Shown here piece after piece: positions 25,249-35,711 of a DNA stretch of 64,000 nt. The stretch lies in contig NZ_NEQV01000006.1 of the NCBI RefSeq assembly GCF_002799245.1, positions 220,969-284,968 of the forward strand, read 5' to 3'. The position numbers and the translations under genes were made by a program. A model generated the notes under the pieces. That model was not told where the DNA came from, did no database searches, and saw only the letters and a list, made by a program, of their open reading frames with translations. The stretch's first letter is position 1. Each line of letters opens with the position of its first letter. This DNA comes from Stenotrophomonas maltophilia (GTDB lineage Bacteria > Pseudomonadota > Gammaproteobacteria > Xanthomonadales > Xanthomonadaceae).

Positions 25249-25500
25249 ATGGGCATCATCATCTGGCTGATCGTCGGCGGCATCGTGGGCTGGCTGGCCA
25301 GCATCATCATGAAGCGCGATGCGCAGCAGGGCATCATCCTCAACATCGTGGTCGGCATCGTCGGCGCGCTGATTTCCGGCTGGCTGTTCGGCGGCGGCAT
25401 CAACGAAGCGATCACCATCCGCACCTTCCTGTTCTCGCTGATCGGTGCGGTGATCCTGCTGGCGATCGTCAACCTGTTCACCCGCAAGAGCATACGCTGA
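25249..25500 (+). CDS. GlsB/YeaQ/YmgE family stress-response membrane protein
   Basis: An 83-residue protein with three glycine-rich hydrophobic helices (residues 2-20, 28-46, 57-76), starting MGIIIWLIVGGIVGWLASIIM. Members are transglycosylase-associated or general-stress proteins of unclear mechanism. A CCGGAG ribosome binding site precedes the start. The gene is divergent from the phosphopantetheinyl transferase. Confidence 0.92.
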   Translation: MGIIIWLIVGGIVGWLASIIMKRDAQQGIILNIVVGIVGALISGWLFGGGINEAITIRTFLFSLIGAVILLAIVNLFTRKSIR

Positions 25501-25512
25501 CGCGGCGGTCGT

Positions 25513-25566
25513 GCCGGCCGCTGGCCGGCAGACGCATCGCAACGGGCCCGGCAATCGTCGGGCCCG
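25513..25566. terminator. Convergent-gene hairpins between glsB-like gene and xth
   Basis: TGCCGGCC-GCT-GGCCGGCA (25512-25530) is a REP-type hairpin. CGGGCCCG is repeated at 25543-25550 and 25559-25566 with an 8-base spacer, giving a strong stem that could terminate transcription from both sides. There is no long U tract. Confidence 0.45.
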
Positions 25567-25572
25567 GTTCGT

Positions 25573-26340
25573 TCAACCGAGCTGCACCCACGCCGGCGCG
25601 TGATCGCTCGGGCGTTCCCAGGTACGCGGCTCGCGATCGATGCCCGAGGCCACCGCACTGCCCTTGAGCGCATCGGAGACCAGGGTCAGGTCGATGCGCA
25701 GGCCCAGATTGCGGCGGAAGCCGGCAGCGCGGTAATCCCACCAGCTGAACACACCGGCCTCGTCGTTGTGCAGGCGGAAGCCATCGTGCAGGCCCAGCTG
25801 CAGCAGCTTGTCGAGCGCGCCGCGCTCGGCGGTGGAGGTCAGGATGTGGTTCTCGTTCCACACTTCCGGGTCGTGCACGTCGCGCGCGTCCGGGGCGATG
25901 TTGAAGTCGCCCATCACGATCAGCTTCGGGTGGCGCTGCAGCTCCTGCGCGATCCAGCCGTGCACCGCTTCCAGCCAGCGCAGCTTGTACTCGTACTTGT
26001 CGGTGCCGATGTCCTGGCCGTTGACCACGTACAGGTTGATCACCCGCAGGTCGCCAAAGGTGCCGGCGATGACACGCTTCTGTTCATCCTCGAAGCCGGG
26101 GATACCGATCTGCACGTCCTGCGCCGGCTCACGCGACAGCAGGGCCACGCCGTTGTAGGTCTTCTGGCCGGCGAACACGCTGCGGTAACCGGCACCGATC
26201 AGCGCCGAGTCGGGGAACTTGTGGTCCTCCAGCTTGGTTTCCTGGATGCCGACGATGTCCGGGCCGAAGTCCTTGAGCCACTGCTCCAGGTGCGGCAGGC
26301 GGACATTGAGCGAATTGACGTTCCACGAGGCGATCTTCAT
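25573..26340 (-). CDS. xthA: Exodeoxyribonuclease III
   Basis: A 255-residue AP endonuclease / 3'-exonuclease of base-excision repair. It starts MKIASWNVNSLNVRLPHLEQWL. The catalytic glutamate is E34 in GIQETK, the Asp-Asn pair is in VMGDFNIAP, and the final Asp-His is D246-H247 in RPSDHAPAW. The length is normal. There is no obvious operon partner. Confidence 0.96.
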   Translation of the reverse strand: MKIASWNVNSLNVRLPHLEQWLKDFGPDIVGIQETKLEDHKFPDSALIGAGYRSVFAGQKTYNGVALLSREPAQDVQIGIPGFEDEQKRVIAGTFGDLRVINLYVVNGQDIGTDKYEYKLRWLEAVHGWIAQELQRHPKLIVMGDFNIAPDARDVHDPEVWNENHILTSTAERGALDKLLQLGLHDGFRLHNDEAGVFSWWDYRAAGFRRNLGLRIDLTLVSDALKGSAVASGIDREPRTWERPSDHAPAWVQLG

Positions 26341-26384
26341 GGGGGCATTCTACCCGGGTGGGCGGGGCTGGGCGCCCATGCACC

Positions 26385-26455
26385 CCGGTGGACGCCAACC
26401 TTGGTTGGCGCCTACCGGAACCCGGTACGGTCAGTAGAGCCACGCCATGCGTGGC
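26385..26455. repeat. REP hairpins GCCAACC/GGTTGGC and TAGAGCCACGC
   Basis: A GACGCCAACC-TT-GGTTGGCGCC hairpin near 26391-26412 and GTAGAGCCACGCCATGCGTGGCT at 26434-26456. The second reaches the stop codon of the aldehyde dehydrogenase gene. Confidence 0.7.
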
Positions 26456-26456
26456 T

Positions 26457-27866
26457 TCACCGCAGCAGGAATCGCAACAACCCGGCAATCCTCGAGTACG
26501 GCGGCCGCAGCCGGTCGCTGGCCGCCCACCGCGATTGCCACAGCACCGGCAGCCGCTTGCTCATCGCATCGAACCCGGCCCGGCCGTGGTACGCGCCCAT
26601 GCCGCTGGCCCCCACCCCGCCAAACGGCAGGCCGTCGGCGGCGAAATGCAGCAGGGTGTCGTTGACCGTCACCCCGCCGGCCACCACCTGGCCGAGGATG
26701 CGCTCCACCGTCGCCTTGTCGTGGCTGAAGGGGTACAGCGCCAGCGGCCGGTCACGCGACAGCACGTCGGCCAGCGCCGCTTCCAGGTCCGGGTAGGCCC
26801 GCACCGGCAGGATCGGGCCGAAGATCTCCTCGCGCATCAGGTCCAGGTCGTCCGGCGGGTCCAGTACCACGGTCGGCACCAGCAGGCGCTCGCGGTCGGC
26901 ACGTGCGGTATCCACCTGCGCCAACGGAATCACCGGCACGCCGCGCTCGCGCGCCTGCGCCAGATACCCCAGCAGGCGCTGGTACTGGCCTTCGTTGATG
27001 ATGCGCGTGTAGTCGTCGGCATCGCCGAAATCGCCGTAACGATCGCGTACCTGCTGCTGCAGTGCCTGCACGAACTCACGCTGGCGCGCGGTGTCGATCA
27101 GTACGTAATCCGGGGCGATGCAGGTCTGCCCGGCGTTGAACCACTTGCCGGTGGCCAATCGTGCGGCGGCCTTGTCCAGCGGGAAATCGCGGCAGACGAT
27201 GGCCGGCGACTTGCCACCCAGTTCCAGCGTGACCGGCACCAGATGCTCGGCGGCGGCGGCCATCACCTTACGACCCACCGCCGTGGAGCCGGTGAACAGC
27301 AGATGGTCCAGCGGCAGCGAGGACACCGCCGCGGCCACGTCCGCCCCGCCCTGCACCACCGCCACGCGATCGGGCGGGAACACGTTGGCCAGCAGATCGG
27401 CCAGGAACGCGCTGGTGCGCGGCGTGTGTTCGGAGGGCTTGAGCAGCACATGGTTGCCAGCGGCAATCGCCGTGGCCAGCGGGACCAGTGCCAGCGTGAC
27501 CGGGTAGTTCCAGGGTGAGATCACCCCGACCACGCCCAGCGGCGTCGGCCGCAGCTGCGCGCGGGCCGGCCATAGCCGCCAGCCGGCGCCCACCTGCTGC
27601 GTCTTCGACCAGCGCCGCAGGTGCCGGCGCAGATGGTCGATGGCCGAGAGCACGCTCATGCCGTCGGCGAGTTTCGATTCGATGTGGGCGCGATGGCCGA
27701 AGTCCTCGGCGATGGCCCGGGCCATTTCATCCAGGCGCGGCTTCAGGGCCTCGCGCAGTCGGCGCAGGTCATTCTCGCGCTGGTCCAGCGATGGGCGCTG
27801 CGACTGCCAGGCGCTGCGCAGGGTGTGCACGATGGCGGGGAGCCCGGCCGGCATGGTGGTGGTCAT
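26457..27866 (-). CDS. calB: Coniferyl aldehyde dehydrogenase-like enzyme
   Basis: A 469-residue NAD(P)-dependent aldehyde dehydrogenase of the class 3-like branch, including coniferyl aldehyde dehydrogenases and fatty aldehyde dehydrogenases. N120 (SPWNYP), E215 (LELGGKSPA) and catalytic C249 (NAGQTCIAPDY) are all present. PWNYPVTLAL and FGGVGASGMGAYHG near the end are typical. The start MTTTMPAG follows a non-coding stretch with a 40-bp palindrome, so the longer frame is rejected. Coniferyl aldehyde as substrate is a family label; aliphatic or aromatic aldehyde detoxification is equally likely. Confidence 0.88.
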   Translation of the reverse strand: MTTTMPAGLPAIVHTLRSAWQSQRPSLDQRENDLRRLREALKPRLDEMARAIAEDFGHRAHIESKLADGMSVLSAIDHLRRHLRRWSKTQQVGAGWRLWPARAQLRPTPLGVVGVISPWNYPVTLALVPLATAIAAGNHVLLKPSEHTPRTSAFLADLLANVFPPDRVAVVQGGADVAAAVSSLPLDHLLFTGSTAVGRKVMAAAAEHLVPVTLELGGKSPAIVCRDFPLDKAAARLATGKWFNAGQTCIAPDYVLIDTARQREFVQALQQQVRDRYGDFGDADDYTRIINEGQYQRLLGYLAQARERGVPVIPLAQVDTARADRERLLVPTVVLDPPDDLDLMREEIFGPILPVRAYPDLEAALADVLSRDRPLALYPFSHDKATVERILGQVVAGGVTVNDTLLHFAADGLPFGGVGASGMGAYHGRAGFDAMSKRLPVLWQSRWAASDRLRPPYSRIAGLLRFLLR

Positions 27867-27899
27867 GGGCCGACTATACGGCGTGCTGCGCGTTTGGAT

Positions 27900-27939
27900 G
27901 GGGTCAGATCCCTTTCGCGCGCGAAAGGGATCTGACCCC
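27900..27939. repeat. Perfect 40-bp palindrome of the GGGGTCAGATCCCTTTC family
   Basis: GGGGTCAGATCCCTTTCGCG is followed directly by its exact reverse complement with no spacer. Other family members in the window have 2-5 base loops and mismatched arms, so this is the most symmetrical copy. It lies upstream of the aldehyde dehydrogenase gene. Confidence 0.9.
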
Positions 27940-28024
27940 GGGCGTGAGCACCGTCTATTCACGCCTGCGGAGGTTTGTGCCGCGCGGTGCGCGGTCACCG
28001 GGCATGGCTCGGCGCGACAGGGAA

Positions 28025-28053
28025 ACGAAAAGGCCGCGGTCTGCACCGCGGCC
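28025..28053 (-). terminator. Rho-independent terminator of the MFS gene
   Basis: The stem GGCCGCGGT/ACCGCGGCC (28053-28045 with 28040-28032, 4-base loop) is followed on the minus strand by TTTTCGTTT. It is about 40 bases after the MFS stop codon; a GCCGACC/GGTCGGC REP hairpin (28070-28090) lies between. Confidence 0.82.
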
Positions 28054-28094
28054 CCTGGAACCCGGCGGGTGCCGACCATTGGTCGGCACACCGG

Positions 28095-29756
28095 TTACTT
28101 GGTGATATCCACGTCCTTGGTCTCGCGCAGGAACAGGCCGCCGATCACCACCGACATCAGCGCGATGATGATGGGGTACCACAGGCCGTAGTACAGGTTG
28201 CCGGTACCGGCCACCAGCGCGAACGAGATCGCCGGCAGGAAGCCACCGAACCAACCGTTGCCGATGTGGTACGGCAGCGACATCGAGGTGTAGCGGATGC
28301 GGGTCGGGAACAGTTCGACCAGGTAGGCGGCGATCGGTCCGTAGACCATGGTCACGTACAACACCAGCAGCCACAGCATGAAGATGGTGCCGGCAATGTT
28401 GATGCGTGCGCCATCGGCCTTGGCCGGGTAGCCGGCGGTGGTCAGGGCGGCCTTCAGTTCCGCACCGAACGCATCGGCCTTGGCCTTGCCGTCTTCCTTG
28501 GTCAGGCCGGCGGCCTCATACGAGGTGACGCTGGCGCTGCCCACGTTCACCATCGCCAGCGAACCGGCGGCGGCGGGCTGCACGTCGTACGGCACACCCG
28601 CCTTGGTCAGCGCGGCGGTGGCCACGTCACAGGAGCTGGTGAACTTGCGCAGGCCGACCGGATCGAACTGGAACGAGCAGGTGTTCGGATCGGCCACGAC
28701 CAGGGCCGGCGAGCTGCTGCGGGCCTCTTCGATGGCCGGGTTGGCGAAGTGGGTCAGGCCCTTGAAGATCGGGATGTAGGTGACGGCAGCCAGCAGGCAG
28801 CCGGCCAGGATGATCTTCTTGCGGCCGATACGGTCGGACAGCCAGCCGAAGAAGATGAAGAACGGCACGCCCAGCGCCAGCGCGGCCGCGATCAACAGGT
28901 AGGAGGTGGTGGCATCGACCTTCAGCATGCTGCTGAGGAAGAACAACGCGTAGAACTGGCCGCCGTACCAGACCACCGCCTGGCCGGCCGCAGCGCCGAG
29001 CAGGACCAGCAACATCAGCTTCAGGTTGCCGCCCTTCAGGCTGTCACGGAACGGCGTCTTGGAGCCCTTGCCCTCGGACTTCATCTGCTGGAACAGCGGC
29101 GACTCGCTCAGCTGCAGGCGGATCCACACGGACACGCCCAGCAGCAGGATCGAGACCAGGAACGGAATGCGCCAGCCCCAGGCTTCGAAAGCTTCGTTGC
29201 CGAGGAAGTAACGGCAGGCCAGGATGATCAGCAGCGACATGAACAGGCCGAGCGTGGCGGTGCACTGGATGAAGCTGGTGTACAGGCCGCGCTTGTCGTC
29301 CGGCGCGTGCTCGGCCACGTAGGTGGCAGCACCGCCGTACTCGCCGCCCATCGCCAGGCCCTGGGCCAGGCGCAGGATGATCAGGATCACCGGGGCGGCA
29401 AAGCCGATCGAGGCGTAGTTGGGCAGTACGCCGACCAGGAAGGTCGAGATGCCCATGATCAGGATGGTGACCAGGAAGGTGTACTTGCGGCCGATGCGGT
29501 CGCCGAGGCTGCCGAAGAAGGCCGCGCCGAACGGACGCACGAAGAAGCCGGCGGCGAACGCCAGCAGGGCGAAGATCATGCCCGTGGTTTCATTGACGCC
29601 ACTGAAGAACTGCTTGGCGATGATGGCGGCAAGCGAGCCATACAGGAAGAAGTCATACCACTCGAACACCGTGCCGAGGCTCGACGCGAAGATGACCTTC
29701 TTGTGGCCCTGGGTCAGGGTGCCCGCTTTGTGTGCGGAGCTGGGTGTGCTGGACAT
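28095..29756 (-). CDS. MFS transporter, metabolite:H+ symporter type with large inserted loop
   Basis: A 553-residue carrier of the ProP/ShiA/KgtP-like group. It has 12 predicted helices, with GSLGDRIGRKYTF and GWLSDRIGRKKII as the two loop 2-3 / 8-9 signatures and RLAQGLAMGGEYGGAATYVAEHAP as the MHS motif. Usual members have about 430-450 residues. Here an extra soluble stretch of about 110 residues (roughly 340-450, with two cysteines) lies between two late helices, probably facing the periplasm. Neighbouring DcaP-like porin and acs suggest a carboxylate substrate. The start MSSTPSS was chosen because upstream codons lie in a REP element. Confidence 0.88.
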   Translation of the reverse strand: MSSTPSSAHKAGTLTQGHKKVIFASSLGTVFEWYDFFLYGSLAAIIAKQFFSGVNETTGMIFALLAFAAGFFVRPFGAAFFGSLGDRIGRKYTFLVTILIMGISTFLVGVLPNYASIGFAAPVILIILRLAQGLAMGGEYGGAATYVAEHAPDDKRGLYTSFIQCTATLGLFMSLLIILACRYFLGNEAFEAWGWRIPFLVSILLLGVSVWIRLQLSESPLFQQMKSEGKGSKTPFRDSLKGGNLKLMLLVLLGAAAGQAVVWYGGQFYALFFLSSMLKVDATTSYLLIAAALALGVPFFIFFGWLSDRIGRKKIILAGCLLAAVTYIPIFKGLTHFANPAIEEARSSSPALVVADPNTCSFQFDPVGLRKFTSSCDVATAALTKAGVPYDVQPAAAGSLAMVNVGSASVTSYEAAGLTKEDGKAKADAFGAELKAALTTAGYPAKADGARINIAGTIFMLWLLVLYVTMVYGPIAAYLVELFPTRIRYTSMSLPYHIGNGWFGGFLPAISFALVAGTGNLYYGLWYPIIIALMSVVIGGLFLRETKDVDITK

Positions 29757-29773
29757 GGGACGTGTTTCCCTCT

Positions 29774-29934
29774 GTAGATGCCGACCACCGGTCGGCACGC
29801 CGTCTTAGGTGGGTGCCGACCGTTGGCCGGACCCGATCTCGGTAGGTGCCGACCATTGGTCGTACCCGATCTTGGTAGGTGCCAACCGTTGGCCGGCACC
29901 GATCTTGGTGGGTGCCGACCGTTGGTCGGCACGC
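29774..29934. repeat. Five GCCGACC/GGTCGGC hairpins in tandem
   Basis: Five short units (about 31-35 bases apart, starting near 29778, 29813, 29847, 29880 and 29911) of GGTGCCGACCGTTGGTCGGCAC with drift in the arms, separated by CGATCTTGGT. They fill the gap between the MFS gene and the porin gene, ending two bases before the porin stop codon. Confidence 0.88.
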
Positions 29935-29936
29935 AT

Positions 29937-31364
29937 CTAGAAGCTGTATTTCGTGGTGAACTGCAGCCGGGTGATGTCACCCTTGTTGCCGTTCTCGATC
30001 TCGCGGCGGCCGTACATCAGCTCGGCGCCGATATCAACCTTGGGCAGCGGCGAATAGAAGATGTTGCCGCGGATGCTCTGCACGCTCTTGGTCACCAGCG
30101 GGCCGAGCACGCTGTCGTTGTCGTAGTCACTGCGCGCGTAGATCAGGTTGGTGCGCAGCTTCGGCGAGAACGCATGCCGCCAGCCCACGTAGCCGGCCAG
30201 CACGCCGGTCGGATTGAGCTCGTCGCGGGCGATGTCGTAGGCGCTGTCGGCCGTGATGCCCAGGCCGATGTAGCGGGCGATGCCTTCGCCGCCGGTCAGC
30301 TGGTAGTGCAGCGAATCGCTGTCACCCATCACCCACTTGCCGCCGAGGGTCAGGCCGCCGGCCACCTTGTCGGCCTTGGCACCGGTGGCCTGGTTGTCGA
30401 CCTTCAGCTGACGGACGATGCCGCCGACACCGAAGGTGCCCCAGTCACCCTTCCAGCCATAGCGCAGCGTCAGGTCAGGCAGGCTGCCACGGTCAGAGTT
30501 GCCACTGGTGTTGGTCCAGGCACCGGTGACCGGATTGCGGACGCCAGTGAGGGTGGTGGTTTCCGGGTTCTCCAGCGCAACGCTGAAGCCGCCCTGGGTG
30601 TAGCGCACCTGGGCCTGGCGCACGAAGATCACGCCATCGGTGGGGCCGACGAAGTCGACCGCTTCCGGCAGCGACGCCGCGTCCATGAAGTTGGACCAGG
30701 TCTGGCCGGCCAGCCAGTTGTTCCAGTACATGTAGGCGTGGCGCAGGGTTACGCCATAGGTGTTGGTGGCGGTCTGGTTGCCCAGCGAGTTGCCGAAGAA
30801 GTCCATCTCGAAGAACGCACCGGCCTTGTTGCCCGATTCGCTCACGTTGTCGATGCCCAGGTTGAAGCGCGAGAACTTGGCGTGGGCGTTGAGGTCGGTG
30901 CCCGAACGCTTGCCGCTGCCGCCGGCGCCTTCCACCGGGGTCTGGCCCGGCAGGTACAGCGCGCGGCCGGTGGCATCGTCGGCCAGCTGGCCATCGCTGG
31001 TCTGGGTGGCCAGGAAGTCGGCCTTGATGAAGCCGCCGATCTTGACCGTGGTACCCGGTGCAGCACCGGGGGTGATGGTGGTGACCTGGATCGGCTGCTT
31101 GCCGGCCGGCACCGCCGCAACCGGCTTCTGCTCAGCCTGCACCGTGCGGACTTCGGTCACGGCCTGCTGGGTCTGGCTGATCTGGGTCTGCTGTTGTTGC
31201 TGCGAAGACAGCAGCAGCTGGACCTGGCGTTCCAGTTCGGCAACGCGTGCTTCAAGCGCTTTCTCTTTGGCGGTCTCTGCGAACGCCATGCCCGGTGCGA
31301 CCAGGGCGACCAACAGGCAGGCCGCCAAAGGTTTGCGCACGGCTTTCAACGTACGGTGGCTCAT
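29937..31364 (-). CDS. DcaP-like trimeric outer-membrane porin
   Basis: A 475-residue porin with signal peptide (cleavage after PGMAFA) and an N-terminal periplasmic coiled coil rich in Glu/Gln (KALEARVAELERQVQLLLSSQ...), as in Acinetobacter DcaP. A beta-barrel starting VKIGGFIKADFLA and ending with the aromatic TTKYSF follows. DcaP porins favour dicarboxylates and other negatively charged small molecules. The start is set by GGGAGAGAGGG. It is followed by the MFS carrier on the same strand and divergent from acs, so it may feed carboxylates to the same pathway. Confidence 0.87.
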   Translation of the reverse strand: MSHRTLKAVRKPLAACLLVALVAPGMAFAETAKEKALEARVAELERQVQLLLSSQQQQQTQISQTQQAVTEVRTVQAEQKPVAAVPAGKQPIQVTTITPGAAPGTTVKIGGFIKADFLATQTSDGQLADDATGRALYLPGQTPVEGAGGSGKRSGTDLNAHAKFSRFNLGIDNVSESGNKAGAFFEMDFFGNSLGNQTATNTYGVTLRHAYMYWNNWLAGQTWSNFMDAASLPEAVDFVGPTDGVIFVRQAQVRYTQGGFSVALENPETTTLTGVRNPVTGAWTNTSGNSDRGSLPDLTLRYGWKGDWGTFGVGGIVRQLKVDNQATGAKADKVAGGLTLGGKWVMGDSDSLHYQLTGGEGIARYIGLGITADSAYDIARDELNPTGVLAGYVGWRHAFSPKLRTNLIYARSDYDNDSVLGPLVTKSVQSIRGNIFYSPLPKVDIGAELMYGRREIENGNKGDITRLQFTTKYSF

Positions 31365-31454
31365 GTTGCCCTCTCTCCCAAGTGGCAAGGTGATGCCGCG
31401 CGTGGGGCACGGTCGAGCCGAGACTGCGGGGCGTTCGCGCACAGCGGCTATTGG

Positions 31455-31500
31455 CCATTGGTCGAACCCGGGCCTGCTGGACGCTCACTTTCGACCATGG
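31455..31500. promoter_or_regulatory. Imperfect inverted repeat between porin and acs
   Basis: CCATTGGTCGAA (31455-31466) and TTCGACCATGG (31490-31500) are inverted with one base of indel and 23 bases between. It lies in the 245-base divergent region. It may be a binding site for CrbR or another regulator, or simply a decayed REP hairpin of the GACC-NN-GGTC type. Confidence 0.35.
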
Positions 31501-31609
31501 TCTAACCAAGGTGGTGACGCGGCCGGGGGTGGATGGGGCAAACTGAGGGGGATCGGTCGCCGCGATGCTGCGACCGCACATACAAAGTCAACGTGCAAGT
31601 GAGGGTGCC

Positions 31610-33553
<1,944 letters not shown>

Positions 33554-33577
33554 TGCATCACCCCGGGGTCGGATCCA

Positions 33578-33675
33578 GGGGTCGGATCCCTTTCCGCAAG
33601 GAAAGGGCTCTGACCCCCAGAGATTCCGGCCGCCAAGGGGTCAGATCCCTTTCCTGACGGAAAGGGATCTGACCC
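33578..33675. repeat. Two GGGGTC(G/A)GATCCCTTTC hairpins between acs and crbR
   Basis: Hairpins at 33578-33617 (loop GCAA) and 33637-33675 (loop TGAC) of the same family as the 40-bp palindrome at 27900. They are the only content of the 154-base gap and might attenuate read-through from acs into the regulator. Confidence 0.85.
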
Positions 33676-33707
33676 CGGACAGTTTTCCCCCACGGTTCCC
33701 CCCGACC

Positions 33708-34373
33708 ATGACCACCCTCCTGATTGCCGATGACCACCCGCTGTTCCGCGAAGCCCTGCGTGGGGCGGTGCAACGGGTCATCCCCGGCGTGCAGCTGTTC
33801 GAGGCCGACAGCGTGGAAGCGCTGTACGCACTGGCCGACCAGCACAACGACGCCGACCTGGTCCTGATGGATCTCAACATGCCCGGTGCGCAGGGTTTCA
33901 ACGCGCTGGTGCACATGCGCTCGCTGCACCCGCACCTGCCCGTGGTGGTGGTATCCGCCCGCGAAGAGGCCACGGTGATGCGGCGCGCACTTGACCACGG
34001 TGCGCTGGGCTTCATTCCGAAGTCTGCGGATTCAGACACCATCGGCCATGCGCTGGGCACCATCCTCGATGGCGAGACCTGGGCACCGCCGGAAGCGCAC
34101 AACGTGCCGCCCACCGGCAGCGAGGAACGCGAGGTGGGACAGCGCCTGCGCGAGCTGACCCCGCAGCAGTTCCGTGTCCTGCAGATGCTGGGCGCCGGCC
34201 GCTTGAACAAGCAGATCGCCTACGACCTCAACGTCTCCGAAGCGACGATCAAGGCCCACGTCACCGCCATCCTGCGCAAGCTGGGCGTGACCAACCGCAC
34301 CCAGGCCGTGCTGATGGCCGGCAAGCTGGCGATCGACGACGACGCCATCGTGCTGCCACCGGAAGAGGATTGA
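33708..34373 (+). CDS. crbR: LuxR-type response regulator, CrbR/ErdR family
   Basis: A 221-residue NarL/FixJ-type regulator. The receiver domain is at 1-120 with D8/D9, phospho-acceptor D55 (LVLMDLNMPG) and K105 (FIPKSAD). A LuxR HTH covers about 150-212 (LTPQQFRVLQMLGAGRLNKQIAYDLNVSEATIKAHV). Placement next to acs matches the CrbR/ErdR/AgmR group that activates acetate use. The partner is expected to be the SSS hybrid kinase at 36250-39708, now separated by a RAYT gene and mntP. Confidence 0.9.
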   Translation: MTTLLIADDHPLFREALRGAVQRVIPGVQLFEADSVEALYALADQHNDADLVLMDLNMPGAQGFNALVHMRSLHPHLPVVVVSAREEATVMRRALDHGALGFIPKSADSDTIGHALGTILDGETWAPPEAHNVPPTGSEEREVGQRLRELTPQQFRVLQMLGAGRLNKQIAYDLNVSEATIKAHVTAILRKLGVTNRTQAVLMAGKLAIDDDAIVLPPEED

Positions 34374-34419
34374 TCTTGACGAACTGCGGAGCCCAGCATG
34401 GGCATCTCATGATGCCCTT

Positions 34420-34444
34420 GTAGAGCCGAGCCCATGCTCGGCTG
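34420..34444. repeat. SMAG element left of the RAYT gene
   Basis: GTAGAGCCGAGCCCATGCTCGGCTG, a single full-length SMAG hairpin 19 bases beyond the RAYT stop codon. Confidence 0.85.
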
Positions 34445-34463
34445 CTCTTGGCCCGGCACCAGA

Positions 34464-34919
34464 TCACGCCTCAAGCGGCCATCGACTCCACGCATAGGGG
34501 TACTCCCCGATGCACGTGGCCAGCCCTGCACGCGCCGGATTGGCCGCAATGTACATCGCCTGCGTGCGCAGGCACTCGTCACTGCGCAACGCGTGGTCGT
34601 AGTACCCCGGCTGCCAGATCGGTGCATTCGCATCAACGCACCTGGCGATGGATCTTCCACTCCTGGACTTCAGGATCTGCACGCAACCGGCGAGCGTGCC
34701 GGTACGCAACTCGATCAACCAGTGCAGGTGATCCGGCATGATCACCCAGGCCAATGAGCATGTCCGGCCTGTACGCTCTACCGTGCGTAGTGCCTCGACC
34801 AGCAGATCGGCGTTGGCGTCATCGTGGAACCAGCGCCGACGCGAATGTGTCACAGCCGTGATCGCATAGACATTGCCGGTCTGCGACCAACGACCAAAAC
34901 GGAGTGCGGGACTGGCCAT
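34464..34919 (-). CDS. REP-associated tyrosine transposase (RAYT)
   Basis: A 151-residue Y1/HUH single-strand transposase of the IS200/IS605-related TnpA_REP type. The metal-binding HUH pair is H64-x-H66 (MPDHLHWLIE) and the catalytic tyrosine lies in GYYDHALR (Y106 or Y107). It is flanked on both sides by SMAG hairpins (34420-34444 and 34994-35055), the layout expected of a RAYT with its cognate REPs. Such proteins cut and join REP hairpins. It is likely the enzyme behind the SMAG spread in this genome, or one of several. Codon use is less GC3-biased than its neighbours. Confidence 0.93.
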   Translation of the reverse strand: MASPALRFGRWSQTGNVYAITAVTHSRRRWFHDDANADLLVEALRTVERTGRTCSLAWVIMPDHLHWLIELRTGTLAGCVQILKSRSGRSIARCVDANAPIWQPGYYDHALRSDECLRTQAMYIAANPARAGLATCIGEYPYAWSRWPLEA

Positions 34920-34993
34920 ACGAAGAGGCTATGGCATGCATGACAGCCTCTCCATCAGTGCAACACTGCAATGCTTGTCAGCCAACATCCAAT

Positions 34994-35055
34994 GTAGAGC
35001 CGAGCCCATGCTCGGCTGCTACTCGCGTGAGCCGAGCGTGGGCTCGGCTCTACAA
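34994..35055. repeat. SMAG inverted pair right of the RAYT gene
   Basis: GTAGAGCCGAGC-CCAT-GCTCGGCT followed by AGCCGAGC-GTG-GGCTCGGCTCTAC in opposite orientation with a short CTACTCGCGTG spacer. It abuts the mntP stop codon. Confidence 0.88.
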
Positions 35056-35065
35056 GTACCCCTGC

Positions 35066-35641
35066 TTACCCCACGCCGTGCAGGTGCTCGTACAGGATCG
35101 TCGCGCCGATGATCACCAGGATCACGCCGCCGATGATCTCGGCACGCTTGCCGACCATGCTGCCCAGCACGCGGCCGAGCATGATGCCGGCGGTGACCAT
35201 GGTCAGCGTGCACAGGCCGATGACCGCAGCCATCACGCCGATATGCACGTCCATGAAGGCCAGGCCGATACCCACCGCCATCGCGTCGATGCTGGTGGCG
35301 AAGCCGGTCAGCGCCAGCTTCCAGAAGCCGTGGTGCTGTGAGGGGTCTTCCTCTTCCTCGCCGCTGTCCGGGCGCAGGCCGTTGTAGATCATGTGGATGC
35401 CCAGCGCACCGAGCAGGCCAAAGGCGATCCAGTGGTCGAAGGCTTCGACATACTGCAGGGCGGCGCGGCCAAGCAGCCAGCCGATGATGGGCGTGATCGC
35501 TTCGATGACGCCGAAGATGATGCCGGCACGCAGTGCATCGCGGAACACCGGCTTGCGCATGGCCGCACCCTTGCCGATAGCAGCGGCGAAGGCATCGGTG
35601 GACATGGCAAAGCCGATCAGGAGGATCGAAATGGGGGACAT
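35066..35641 (-). CDS. mntP: Manganese efflux pump MntP
   Basis: A 191-residue membrane exporter with six helices in two repeats. The acidic helix motifs [16 protein letters not shown] and [17 protein letters not shown] carry the aspartates needed for Mn transport. A charged loop with EEEED separates the halves. The start at 35641 was chosen because MntP proteins begin [17 protein letters not shown]; the longer frame runs into the riboswitch region. It is controlled by the yybP-ykoY element directly upstream. Confidence 0.95.
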   Translation of the reverse strand: MSPISILLIGFAMSTDAFAAAIGKGAAMRKPVFRDALRAGIIFGVIEAITPIIGWLLGRAALQYVEAFDHWIAFGLLGALGIHMIYNGLRPDSGEEEEDPSQHHGFWKLALTGFATSIDAMAVGIGLAFMDVHIGVMAAVIGLCTLTMVTAGIMLGRVLGSMVGKRAEIIGGVILVIIGATILYEHLHGVG

Positions 35642-35711
35642 GGGCAGCTGCTGAGGTCGGGCTAGGACGGACGCACGGCCTGCGCTCGCGCCCAACCTGA
35701 CGTTGCGCGCG

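Noticed and set aside
31378..31394. Sigma-54 promoter before acs (TGGCAAGGTGATGCC)
   Set aside because: The spacing between GG and GC is one base too short for a -24/-12 promoter, and it is more than 200 bases from acs.
34464..34919. Insertion sequence of the IS200 type
   Set aside because: The protein is RAYT-like, single copy in the window and framed by REP hairpins rather than IS200 ends or target duplications.
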